64,000 nucleotides of DNA from Neovahlkampfia damariscottae (taxonomy: Eukaryota > Heterolobosea > Selenaionea > Neovahlkampfiida > Neovahlkampfiidae): NCBI GenBank assembly GCA_016618085.1, contig JABLTG010000093.1:16156-80155 (forward strand), in the 5' to 3' direction. Position 1 is the first letter of the stretch. Each line of letters opens with the position of its first letter. Position numbers and translations under genes: made by a program. Below, piece by piece: positions 23,137 through 34,050 of the stretch. The notes under the pieces are model-generated. The model was not told where the DNA came from. It made no database searches and saw nothing but the letters and a program-made list of their open reading frames with translations.

Positions 23137-23315
23137 ACTTTATCATTTAATAAAATGAAAACGGAGAACAATTTTTTTTTATTTTTCCTGGAAATTTTGA
23201 GTTTCTCTTTTTTCTCCTATTTTTCTTTTGCTGTCAAGATTTAAAAAAAAAATTTTTCAACTTACCGTTACAAACTTTTTGAAACATTTGATTGGATAGA
23301 ATTGATTGAGGACTG

Positions 23316-26300
23316 ATGACAGAAACTCCAACTTCAACGGAAGAGAATCAATCTGAAAAGAAAAAAAAAACAAATGGAACAACAAGTGAAAAAGCTGAAA
23401 TACTGGAAGAACAATTTCCGTTTTCTTTAACTCAAGAACAAGTAATATTTTTTTTATTTTTTTTTACACAAATAGTTGACTGAAATAATACTGGGTATGA
23501 TGGATCCACAGAATGGTATAAAATTAGGAATGAATAAAGGAAAAAAAAAGAAATCAAAAAATTCTTTTCTGGGTAACTTTTCTTTAATCAAGTTTTAAAA
23601 TTTTTTTTTTTTTTTTATAGCCACGGAAGGAATTGATTATTTAAGAAAAAATAAAAAAATACCCGTGAATGAAATATCAAGAAAACATTGTGTCGAGTTT
23701 TGTCAGTTGATGATTTATTTAGGTATAACTTTTTATTTATTTAAAACTGAAAAGGAATTCTTGAAAATATAGGTGATCCTGAAAGTAAAGAATTTTTAGA
23801 CGATGAAAGTTGTGTTATGAAATTCAATGATTCAGTTAGTCCTGAGAATTTAAATGAATTTGTTGAAAATTATGACGACTTTAAGAAGTGTCGTATTGTT
23901 ATAAATGACGTTGAATCTATGAAAGAATTTTATAAAAAGTTCAATCATCCAACAACAGGTGTACAAATTAAAGACAGAGTACAAAGATTAGTCACCTATA
24001 AATCAACTTTTGTCGGTAATTCAAAATTTTTTATAAAACGAACTTTAGGTGCTGATGCTACTACTTGGTTGGAAATTTTTTTCGGAATTTCAAGACAGAC
24101 AGCTGTTGGAGTTGGAGAGCTACTGAGAAAAACAGGTTGTTTTATGCACATTGGAAACAAAGGTTTTTCAGACAATCAATCATTATATAGAATGTTATCT
24201 CTTGAAGAATTCACATCAAAAAGACCTTTAACTCCTTTTGAGAATATATCAAAACAAATGAAGGATATTGTAAATCAACCATTAGCAGAATTACCAGTCG
24301 CAAAAGATTTATTGAGGTTAGTTTTTAATTTTTTTTTTTTTTTGACATCTTGTAGAATGTATAAAAATTTCAAGTTTTATAGAGAAGTTGAAGATGATGT
24401 TTTTGTTGAAGATTTTTATTCTGATAAGGATAATTTTGAACAAAAAAGCAATCAAGAAATTATTTTAAAAGATTTATTCAATTTTCTACCAAAATTTATC
24501 GATCCTAATATTATGTTATTAGAAAAAGACCAGTTACAAGAAGAAACACTTCAAAAAGAAGATATTGAATCATCACAACAAGATTTACGAAAATCATTTC
24601 CTGATGAAGAAGAAACACCAACTACACCAATTTCAAGTTCATTTGACTCAAAGAAAAAAGATGTTTTGAAAGTTACATCATCACCAAAATTGATATCACC
24701 TTTATCACAAGTTCTTGAAAGAAAGAAAAGTCAAGCAAGTGGAAATACATCAACAACAACAAATTCATCAGATAGACTTGGTATTTCATCAACAACACCA
24801 AATGAAAAAAAAAGATCAACAGATTCTTCATTTTTCAAAAGAAAATCAATTAATGCATTCATATTATCAGGTTTAAATGGAATTAATTTTGATGGTTCAA
24901 ATCAAGATAAACATATGTCTCAAACTGAAAAAGCAAAAACATTACCAATGCCATCAAAAAGAACTACTTCTTTAACTTTGAATCATTTAATTACAACTGA
25001 AGAATTTAAAGAAAAAGTGCATGTTTCAGATCATCAAACACTTACAACTTTTATTTCAAATTCTTTTGGTGAATATTCAGCACCTGTAAAAATATTAAAA
25101 TTGGCACATCAAGGAATTGTTGTTGGTTTTTTATCACAATTAGGAGCTGAATTATTATACAATTATGGAATGAGATATAAAGATGTTAAAAATTCATGGT
25201 TTATCAAAATAACACGTCATTTACAAAAAGTTGAAAAAGATGAGTACATTTCAGTTGCGCACACAAGATCAGAAGAAGTTGTAGTAATGACAGAAGACTC
25301 AACTTTAATGACATTATTTAAATTTACATGGATTCTAGAAATGGAATTTGATTCAACAAAAATGGAAGAAATTTCATTCATTAAATCATCAATTCTAAAT
25401 TTTGATTGGAATGTCAATGGAAAAGATTCAATTCCAAGTGAAATAAAAAAAAGACATGAAAAGAAATTTAGGTACTATTTTGATAATCCAAAAGTGAATA
25501 AACGTAAAAGTCAAGCAACTCCAATGTCAAAAACAACATCACCATATGGACATTCAGAGGATAAAGAATCAACACTTGATCATTTATTTAGTGTTTCACG
25601 TTTGATATCAGCAATCAAAATTGGATCCACTTCTGATATTTTCAAAGATGAAAAAGTGACTGATTTGGTTGGACATTTTCTTTCATTAGATTTATCACAA
25701 CAAAAAAAAATTGTAGAATTAACACCAAAACCAAAACATTCAATTGAAAATCCATTTCCATTGTCAGATAGAAAAATAGATGAAATTACAAAATATCTTT
25801 GTTTATCACATATTGAAATTGATTATGAAAATGAAAAGCATGTTCATTTGATAAAACTATTATTTGAATCATTAACAGGAGAACAATTAACAGATCTAAA
25901 AGGACCTCATTGGACAGTAGTTGGATTAAGAGGAGAAGATTTAAAATTAGAAGTTCAAGGTACAGGTATTTTGGGACTATTGATGATTTTTTGGGTTTCA
26001 GTTCATTATCAACCTGAATTATATCAACTTCAAATTTTAGGAAACAAAAAAGGTTTTCTGAGTTTAACTGTATTACTACAATTGACAATTTTATGTACAA
26101 AAGGAGTTCGTGCTGGACTTGTTAGAGAGATATTTGAATCTGAAGATGTCATTACAGGTCTGGGAATAACATTAGCTTCTCTAGTGAGAGAATTCCAAAA
26201 AATTTGGAAATCCGGAACCTATGACGAAAAAGCTGCATTACAAAAATTGGAAGAAAAATTTTGGACAAAGCATCAAAAAATGATTCGAAGATTAAAAGAA

Positions 26301-26375
26301 GAACATGAAAAAGAACAAAAATATTTGGATAAAGTTTCATTGGAAAGAACGAAATCATTCAATTGGAAAAAATAA
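23316..26375 (+). CDS. DEP and ELMO domain protein
   Basis: Five exons (23316-23441, 23476-23572, 23621-23722, 23773-24316, 24356-26375) join in frame to 962 residues. The last intron is 39 nt and in frame, so it is easy to miss; read through it adds a run of phenylalanines. A DEP domain lies around residues 150-225 (LGADATTWLEIFFGISRQTAVGVGELL...GFSDNQSLYRM), consistent with membrane targeting. A serine/threonine-rich linker follows. The C-terminal third carries an ELMO/CED-12 domain (WTVVGLRGEDLKLEVQGTGILGLL). ELMO domains act with DOCK exchange factors or as GAPs for Arf-like GTPases, so a role in actin or membrane dynamics is likely. A final coiled coil of E/K residues ends the protein. 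Confidence 0.8.
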
Positions 26376-26472
26376 AATTTATTTTTAGAAAATAATTCCG
26401 GAGTTCAATCCTTTCAAATTTCTTTCGTTTTTTTTCTTCCACCAATAAAATCTGTTTTAGTTGTAACGAAAA

Positions 26473-27839
26473 ATGGACGAACAACAACAAGAAGAAACAC
26501 TTGCAACATTTGTTAGTTTGACAGGAAGTGATATGGAAACTGCTAAATTCATGCTACAAGCTTCAAACTGGGATATAGGTCAAGCTACAAATTTATTTTT
26601 TGATCAAGGAATGTCTGGAGGCAATTCTTCTTCAAATTCAAATTTCAATCCATCAAATTTTCAAGAAGAAGAAGTAGTTAGAGCACCAATTCAAGAAACA
26701 GTACAAAGATTAACAGATGACGGAGGTTAATATTGTTTTTTTTTTTTACATTTATAAAATAGGACCTCCTACAGGTTTTAATAATTTTTCCGGCTTTAAT
26801 CAAAATATACCTCAAGAAATGATGCAAAATATGATGGGATTTCAACAAAATTCTCGAAATGTTTTTAAACCAAAAAGTAAAATGGAGAGTAACTTTGATA
26901 AAATTTTTGCTCCACCAGAAGTAAGAGGAAATCTATTTTTTTTTTAAATGAAAAGGATATCATGTTTGATGGTACATTTGAACAAGCAAGAGAATCTGCA
27001 AAAATCGAAAATAAATGGATTTTAGTGAACATTCAAAATCCAACAGAATTTGATGCATTAAAATTGAATAGAGATTGTTGGTCAAATGATATTATCAAAG
27101 TAATTAATATCTATTTAAAACCTATTAGTCCATTATAGAAGCTTTTTTTGTATTTTGGCAACAGGAAGATACTACCAATGAAGGAAAAAGATTTTGTTCA
27201 TTTTATGATGTAACTACAGCGCCAACTATTGCAATTATAGATCCAAGAACAGGAGAATGTGTAAAAACATGGACAGGATATATTGAAAAAGAAAAATTAA
27301 TTGGTTATCTTCAAAAGTTTTCAGAAACAAATCAATACACACCAATTGAAGAAAAACCATTAACTTTTGAAACAAATTCATTTCAACCAAAACCACAAGA
27401 AAATATATCTCATGATGAAATGGATGAAGATGAAATGATGAGATTAGCAATAGAAGCATCTTTACAAACTTATCAAGCTCCTGAGGACAAAGAAACATCA
27501 AAAGATGAAGTTTTGGAAGTTGAAGATAAAGTAATGGAAGAACCAAAAATTGAAGAAAAAAGAGAATATATCAAAGATTTCAATCAATATATCACAAAAG
27601 AAAACAGTACAAGACTTCAATTAAGATTTGAAAGTGGAAAAAGAGAAGTTATTAATCTCAGCCTCAAAGCACCTCTATCAGCGATTTATGCAATCTATCA
27701 TGATAAATTATCTGATGAAGAAAAAGATAAAAAATTTGATGTAATTTTTATGAATGAACATTTGGAAAATACCAATGAAATTTCATTGGAAGATAAAAAT
27801 ATAAAGAACGCATCATTATCCATTTTATTTGATGAATAA
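26473..27839 (+). CDS. UBXN7: UBA-UAS-UIM-UBX protein (UBXN7-like)
   Basis: Adaptor linking ubiquitinated substrates to Cdc48/p97. Exon 1 encodes a UBA domain (TFVSLTGSDMETAKFMLQASNWDIGQATNLFF). Later exons encode a thioredoxin-like UAS domain (FDGTFEQARESAKIENKWILVNIQ...APTIAIIDPRTGECVKTWTG), a UIM (DEDEMMRLAIEASLQTY), and a C-terminal UBX domain (RLQLRFESGKREVINL). Introns are 26726-26762, 26921-26955 and about 27100-27138. After the third intron the frame agrees with the UAS strand (FFVFWQ) only if the T7 run at 27143-27149 had one more base. Either this is a sequence error, or splicing uses the later acceptor before GAAGAT and drops that strand. Confidence 0.85.
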
Positions 27840-29211
27840 AACAATTAATCTACTAATCTTCTTGAATTCTTTTACACCTGAAACTTTCATTTTTTTTTTC
27901 ACCAACTTTCTTTCAATTTTCACATTGCGGAGAACAAATGAAATACAAAGAAATCCAAAAGTATTGTTATCAATAGAAACTGGAAAGCTTATTTTGAGAT
28001 TCACCGACCAGTCATTTCAAAATTGAAAATCTGTGGTTCCTCATCTAAAATCTCACTTCAATACAAATTACAACAGTTAATCAAAAAATAGAAATTTTAA
28101 TCAATATTATCTTCGTTTGAATATTCAAAGTGAACATAACGTTGTATGTAGAATTTTCTCTGATAAATTTGAAATATTTTTTTGATATCCATTCAATTTC
28201 TTTGTCCTCTTTTAATTCTTTGGATGCTTTTCGAAGTGAATGATCATTTTGTTTTACTGCTTCCCAAACCACTTCTCTATCATTTTTTAATTCCTCAGAT
28301 GCATATTCAAGTGAAAAACCATTTTGTTTAACTGCTTCCAAAACAACATCTTTATCATTTTGTAATTCCTTAGATGCATATTGAAGTGAATAACCATCAT
28401 ATTTTAGTGCTTCCAAAACTATTTCTTTATCACTTTGTAATTCTGATATCTAAGTGAATACCCCTTTTGCTTTACTGCTTTTAAAACTAGTTGTTTATCA
28501 TTTTGAAATTCCTTGGATGCATAAAGAAGTAAATACCCCTTTTGTTTTACTGCTTCAAAAACTACTGCTTTATCGTTTTGTAATTCTGATGGTACGTATT
28601 TAAGTGAATGACCATTCTGTTTTACTGCTTCCAAAATGAATTGTTTATCATTTTGTAATTCAATGGATGCAAATTTAAGTGAATAACCATATTGTTTTAC
28701 TGCTTCTAAAACTACTTGTTTATCATTTTGTAATTCATTGGATGCATACTCAAGTGAAGAGCCAAGTTGTTTTACCGCTTCAAAAACTACTGTTTTATCC
28801 CTTTGTAATTCTGATGGTACATATTTAAGTGAATGACCATTCTGTTTTACTGCTTCCAAAATGAAATGTTTATCATTTTTAATTTCTTGGATGCATACAC
28901 AAGTGAACAGCTATCGTGTTTTACCGCTTCTAAAACTACTTCTTTATCATTTTTAAATTTGGACGAAGAACAGTTTGTTTTACTTTTTTCGATGCTTCTT
29001 TTTTGGAAAACATTTTTATTGGACAGTTTGAAAGTAACTCAATTTGTAAGAGAAATTGAAATTTCGATTTTCTCCTCAGTTTCAGCAGAATATAACGTTG
29101 TGAATTTAACATTTAGAAAATACAATGGAAAGATGAAAATAAAAGAACAAATCATTATCCATTTTATTTGATGAATAAAGCTTAATCTGCTAAATCTTCT
29201 TGAATTCTTTT
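27790..29211. repeat. Imperfect direct repeat flanking the DUF4116 insertion
   Basis: The 3' end of the UBX gene plus the adjoining reductase 3' end (about 27790-27873) recurs at about 29128-29211. Shared blocks include TCATTATCCATTTTATTTGA and AATCTTCTTGAATTCTTTT, with a few substitutions and small gaps. The second copy forms the true tail of the reductase gene. The sequence between them holds the decayed DUF4116 gene. Confidence 0.8.
28081..29000 (-). pseudogene. Decayed DUF4116-repeat protein gene
   Basis: Tandem DUF4116 units of about 24 residues are visible, each close to LQNDKxVVLEAVKQNGxSLxYAS. They are spread over at least three frame segments: 28081-28416, 28419-28859, and a degenerate upstream part to about 29000. 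A frame change lies near 28440, where a unit breaks off into RYQNYKVIKK and resumes as ELQSDKEIVLEA in another frame. The 5' part has several stops and no start. Unit-to-unit DNA identity is high. The function of DUF4116 is unknown; it is common in amoebae and their large viruses. The intact relative in this window is at 50061-51479. Confidence 0.8.
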
Positions 29212-31125
29212 GTTTTGTTTCATTGTTGCCACAAATTCTTCTGGAGTTTGATTGGATTGAGTATTTTGTGAATAAATCTGTTTGATTGCATTGTATACAC
29301 TTATACCATATCCTTTGACCCCACCACAGATATAAATAGTACCATCTTGTTTCACTGCATTCCAAAATTTCTCTGATTCGAGGATCATTTTTTCAGAAAC
29401 GAACATTGGAGGACCAAATGAATTTTCAATATGAGAATAAGTGATAAACAAGTCTGAAATGATTCCATCATTATAAGCTTCCAAAATATAATCTTGATAC
29501 ATAACTGATTGTGAATCTCTGATTCCATAAAAAAATAAAGCAGGTCCTAGTTCTACTCCTTGAGATTTCAACCATTTTCTTTCTTCAATAAAACCAATGA
29601 ATGGTGCACAACCAGTCCCACCTGCGATGAAAATCAATGGTTTCATTGAATCTTTTGGTAATTTGAATTCAGATTTTCTGATAAATCCTTGAATGGTTTC
29701 ACCTGGTTTTAATTGATTCAAATAACCAGATGACAATCCATAGAATGTGTTCATCGAATTTTCAACTTTTAATTGAGCAACAGTAACCGCTATTTTAGTA
29801 GGATTGTAATGATTTGATGATGAAATTGAATAATATCTTGGGTACATTCTAGGTAACAAATCAATCAAATTCTCAAATGGAATTTCGACTGATGGATACT
29901 TTTCAAGCACATCAACCACGTTAATCATTTGTTTTGATATTTCATTGCTATACAAAGAACTTTCTTTGTCGTATTTGGTCAATTTTTGAATTGTATCAAT
30001 TTCATTTTGATCTTTTGAAAACTTTGTCAAACTATTCAAAAATGAAGGTTTTGGAGCGTGATTCAAATTGAAATATTCTGTAAAAACCTTCTCTACTGTC
30101 AAAGGTTCCGAAATATTTGATTCAAATGGAAGTTTCTCTTGTTGGGAAATTTTCAATTTTTTGTTGGGTCTTACGTGATTTTTTTTCAATTGTGAATTTT
30201 TGATCTTTTGATAAATTTAATCGATCCAACAATCTTGAAACTAACTTTTTATTATTCTGCGGAAAAATACCAATGTGATCACCAGTTTCATAATTCAAAT
30301 CTGTTTTGTTCATATTGTCAAATTCTAGATGCTTGCAAGATCTAATTGAGTTTGGAATCAATTCTTCATTTACCAGGACCTTCAAAGTGTTTGGGTTGTA
30401 TTGATCAGTTGCAGATTGAGGATAGTGTTCTGGAAAAACTGTTTTTTTTTCTTTTTCAGAAGTAATGAAATTGATATTAAAGTTTGATTCTATTTTTGAT
30501 TCATTTTCTTCATTACTGGTTTCTTTTGCTAATTTTGTCAATAACTCTTCTTTCCAGTTCATAAAATCATCATCCAAAGTTGGAGAGTCACCTTTTCCAA
30601 ATTCATAAATTCTTTGAGCTCCTAACTCTTGTAGTTTGTTATCAAGTTCAATAGAAACCTTTTGGTATCTTTCTGGGAAGCAGGCTTGATTACCAAGTCC
30701 AAAAATGGTGTATTTTAATTTTTTAAAATCATCATCAGTTTTCTTTGACATGATCCAGTTGTAAAAGTTTTTTGCATTATCAGTTGGTTCTCCTTCTCCA
30801 TAACAAGCCATTATGAAAATATTAACATGATCTTCATCTAATTTTGACTTAAAGGAAGTCTTGAAAAAATTAATTCTTTTTTTTTGAGTTACTTCTTCAA
30901 AGTTTTGAAGATCAACGACTTCATTTTTTATATTTAAATTGTCTAAATCATATTTTAAATCTTCTGACAGCAGATGAGCATTTCCTTCGAAAGTGTTAAA
31001 AAAACTATTATATAGTTACCTGTTTGTGTACCAAAGTAGATTTCTGCAGTCGTTCCATAATTATGAAAAGAGTTACTGAATCTCTTTGAGTAACTGAATA
31101 ACTTTTGTTGTGCTCTTCTCAACAT
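29182..31125 (-). CDS. NADPH-dependent diflavin reductase (cytochrome P450 reductase family), one frameshift
   Basis: Electron-transfer flavoprotein. Exon 1 (31125-31020) and a small intron (31019-30985) join to give the FMN loop YFGTQTGNAH. The flavodoxin domain follows (ACYGEGEPTDNAKNFYNWI, FGLGNQ), then an FAD-binding region with GDHIGIFP and RYYSISSS. The NADPH domain comes last (FIAGGTGCAPFIGFI, ALFFYGIRDS, YICGGVKGYG). The N-terminus MLRRAQQKLFSYSKRFSNSF is basic, hydroxylated and lacks a membrane anchor, which suggests mitochondrial import rather than ER anchoring. The frame changes at an A8 run (T8 on the + strand, 30179-30186); one base fewer would restore one reading frame. It is either a recent break or a sequence error. 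Confidence 0.8.
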
Positions 31126-31184
31126 AATTTTGTTTTCACCAAATTAAGAACAAATTGAACAAATCAAATCATTTTAAGCAAGCA

Positions 31185-31301
31185 GAAATGGAAGAGTTTG
31201 AATTTCAAGAATTGTTTTTGAAAAAATTAACAAAGAAATAAATTTGAATTTTTCTTTTTTCATTTGTGATTTCTCTTAATTTGGGTAAAATAAAGCAAGC
31301 A
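31185..31301. repeat. Inverted 117-bp copy of the 3' end of the gene at 40505
   Basis: This block is the reverse complement of 40445-40561, with one mismatch seen. It encodes MEEFEFQELFLKKLTKK plus the stop and about 60 bp of 3' flank, exactly the end of the coiled-coil gene at 40505-41653. The copy is bordered by the imperfect direct repeats AAGCAAGCAGAAATGG and AAGCAAGCAAGAAAATGG. It lies between the reductase promoter and a decayed coiled-coil reading frame. Confidence 0.85.
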
Positions 31302-31306
31302 AGAAA

Positions 31307-32175
31307 ATGGAACAATTACAATTAGATATTTCTGAAAAGGAAAAACGTATCAAAGATATTGAAGAGAAATTAAAAAAACAAAATACCAGAAAAGAAACGG
31401 AAGCAAACAACTTTGTTCAAAAAAAACGTCAAATGATTGAAACTCCTTTCTCTGAAGAAAAAAATACAGTTACAAATACTGAACAAACAATTGGGACTTC
31501 AGATGAATCACCGTTAAATGAATCGTCTTTAGAAGATTTCATTTTTGACATTTCATCACTTTTATGATGATGATGAATTTCTAGAATTAATTGATGTTTT
31601 TGATACCAAAATTCCTGAAGAAAAAAGATTATATTTTTGGAAAAAATCAACAATCAGAAAAACCTTCAAATGAAGTCATAAAAAAAAAAAAAAAAAAAAC
31701 TAAAGTAGAAGAAAACATCCGGACTTAAAAAAAGAAAATGAAAATATTCTACAATATTTGGAAAGAATACAAGCTGATTTGGAAAGAGATAAATGTTCGA
31801 TTGAAAATTTAGAAACGAGATTGGATGAAGATTCCGTAATTCCTGACATTGATGAAATGCAGAAAACAGGAATTAAAACATCTGATGTTTATTTTGTTCA
31901 GCAATGTTACAAAAATCAGAAACTTTTGGAATGCAATTAAATTTGGAAGATATTTGAATTATTTGTTTTGTCATGTTTATCCAACACAAAAAGGAAAAAA
32001 TAATATTATTGATTGGAAAACTTTTTTGAGACATCACAAGTTAATGAACGATGGTGATTCCATTATAAAAGAATTATACAGATTGAATGAATACCCAAGA
32101 TTTTATCAACTTTCAATTCCCAAATTTTTAATTGAATCTGCGAAATTTTTGTTGCTTTCAATAAGGGTTTTTTGA
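31307..32175 (+). pseudogene. Decayed coiled-coil gene fragments
   Basis: An ATG at 31307 opens a K/E-rich coiled coil (MEQLQLDISEKEKRIKDIEE) that stops at 31567. The same kind of protein continues in other frames: DDDEFLELIDVFDTKIPEEK from about 31570, then after a run of about 20 A residues at 31680, ERIQADLERDKCSIENLETR to 31940, then YLFCHVYPTQKG to 32175. These look like pieces of one former gene. No known family is recognised. Confidence 0.45.
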
Positions 32176-32370
32176 GTTTTTAACTTTGATTGTAATCTTT
32201 TCTTTTTTTCTTTTAATTCTTTGTTATCTTTATCACCGTCTTTTTTTAATTCACTGATGATATCGTTTAATTTTTCATTGGTTTCTTTAAATTCTTTGAT
32301 AATTGTCACTGTTATAATATCATCTGTGTTTTTCCAAAAATCAGCTTCATCAACATCTCCATCAACACAA
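32106..32370 (-). pseudogene. Coiled-coil fragment on the opposite strand
   Basis: An open frame without an ATG encodes DEADFWKNTDDIITVTIIKE, then KLNDIISELKKDGDKDNKEL and a lysine-rich helix. It overlaps the tail of the plus-strand fragments. Its orientation, opposite to its neighbours, points to local scrambling. Function is unknown. Confidence 0.3.
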
Positions 32371-32472
32371 GAAATTCAAATATGGAATTGTTTTTTGTCC
32401 AACAAAATTTAAGTCAAAACTCTGAAAATTGAAATTGTTTCTAAAAATTCAAAAATCACATGCGAAAAGAAT

Positions 32473-32718
32473 TTGGAAGAAATTGCAGAGATGATAGACA
32501 TTTGGATAAATATGTGTAATATTGTTTCAAGTCCAGAAAAATTAGACGAACTATTGGAGGAAGAATATTCTAAACTAAGAAACAAGTTTTATGATATTTT
32601 TCACAAAAATATATCAAAAGTTAACGGGTCATGTTACGTGCGGAACAAAGTTGTTTTAAACAGAGATAAACACATCCGAATTAGGCTATTCAATTATCCA
32701 TATTTAGCGATTACATGA
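32473..32718 (+). pseudogene. Short helical fragment
   Basis: An ATG-less reading frame that extends back to about 32410 (IEIVSKNSKITCEKN) runs through EEIAEMIDIWINMCNIVSSP and ends at 32718. It probably belonged to the same decayed gene cluster. No family is recognised. Confidence 0.3.
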
Positions 32719-33014
32719 CCTAAAGTAAACCATCTATTTCGGATACGACCTTCTACTTCGGAGCTTTACACCAATCAGAATTAACCACAAGAGCTATAAA
32801 AGCGCACTAAAATAACTAAACATTCACAACTTTTGAATACCCAAGAGTAGATAGTCTCCAGACAGTCCTCTTTATAATGATATTTTCTACAATTTAATGA
32901 ATAGTTTAAGACAAAGAAGATTTGATTTGACATTTAGTTTTATTTGTTGAACCAATAAAAACCGTTTGTTGAACGAAAAAAAGTTCAACACATTTCCACA
33001 AGGTTCCTGGACAT
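32719..33014 (+). promoter_or_regulatory. Promoter-like stretch with CCAAT and TATA boxes
   Basis: A CCAATCAG box at about 32771 is followed by a TATAAAAG box at about 32794, the arrangement seen at host genes. A second CCAATAAAA at 32952 lies about 60 bp before the ATG at 33015. The stretch contains no coding frame that I can support. Confidence 0.4.
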
Positions 33015-33579
33015 ATGGCAAAAGAAAAAAATTCATCAACAACAAAAAGAGAAAAAAGACAGTATGATAAAGGGCATGATCAAAAGAATCGTTCTAAAAA
33101 GCTTAATTATCAGAATAATTACATGATGAAGAAAAAGCAACAAAATTTCCACCATGATTCTGCCAAAAACTCACAACAAAAAAACAAAGTCAATGATACT
33201 TGGTATCAAAAAAATCGTTCTGAAAAGTTGAATTACCAAAGAAATTATCGAGTGAAACACAATTTAATAAAAAAAAAAAGAATTTCAAACAGATTGAAAA
33301 ATTAAAAAACAATTTAAAGATTTCTGAACAAAAAATAAATCTCTTGGAACAAGATAACTTTACAGCAACTCAGAAAGGTCTTCAAGGCAAAATGACAATT
33401 GGTATTTTTTTATTTTTTTTTTTATTTTATTAGATAGTTTTTAAAAGTTGATTCAAGATTTACAAGTTGCAATGGAGGAGATGAAAGATGCTCAAGAGCA
33501 GGTTGATCAACTTAATTCAGAAAATGTAAATTTGAAAGAAAATATAAAAACTTCTTTTAACATTATTGCTGAATTATAG
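33015..33579 (+). pseudogene. Decayed basic coiled-coil gene
   Basis: From the ATG at 33015 the frame encodes two copies of a basic unit (QKNRSKKLNYQNNYMMKKK and QKNRSEKLNYQRNYRVKHN). It stops at 33305 just after an A-run (about 33270). A coiled coil continues in the next frame (KISEQKINLLEQDNF). A possible intron then runs from GTATTT (about 33402) to TTAG (about 33434), and a second helix (QVAMEEMKDAQEQVDQL) ends at 33579. The family is unknown. It directly precedes the small membrane gene copy. Confidence 0.4.
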
Positions 33580-33580
33580 A

Positions 33581-33855
33581 ATGCAATCAGAAATCATAGT
33601 TTTGATTATATTAAGTTCATTGACATGTTTGTCATCTCTTGTAGCTCCAATTATCACAGCTGAGTGGTGTTGAATTCACATGAAGAATTGAGAAATCAAA
33701 TTGCTGTGGTTCATCTATTGAATTGACTCACATTAATGATCTCAAAGAAAATTTAAATCGAACGAAATCAGTTCATGAAGTTAAATTGAATGAACAGGAA
33801 GAACAAATCAAAAAATAAACGGATTTGTTAAATGAAAAGAAAAATTGATGTTTTG
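33581..33855 (+). pseudogene. Broken copy of small virus-type membrane gene
   Basis: Near-identical in DNA to the gene at 54094-54327, in opposite orientation, and the match continues about 35-50 bp past its stop. It begins ATGCAATCAGAAATCATAGT. The membrane segment is intact, but small insertions at about 33660-33690 break the frame between the hydrophobic part and the NCCGSSIEL-type segment. A weak AATTATAGA sits just before the ATG. Confidence 0.8.
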
Positions 33856-34050
33856 CAACCAAGAAATAAATGAATTTGACAAAAATATAAATTTTATTGA
33901 GAAAAGTTAAAGCTGTTTATTGAGCTGTAAGATGCAAGATTTGTAATTTCACCTGAAAGACTTGAATTCATTTTGCATTTTAACAATTCGAAGCATTCTA
34001 TGGTCAGATTTTGTTTTTTAATATAGGATTTGACAAGCTTTTCCAATTTT

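Noticed and set aside
28081-28990. Regular repeats resembling a CRISPR-like array
   Set aside because: The period equals DUF4116 protein units and the 'spacers' are coding; it is a eukaryotic repeat protein gene.
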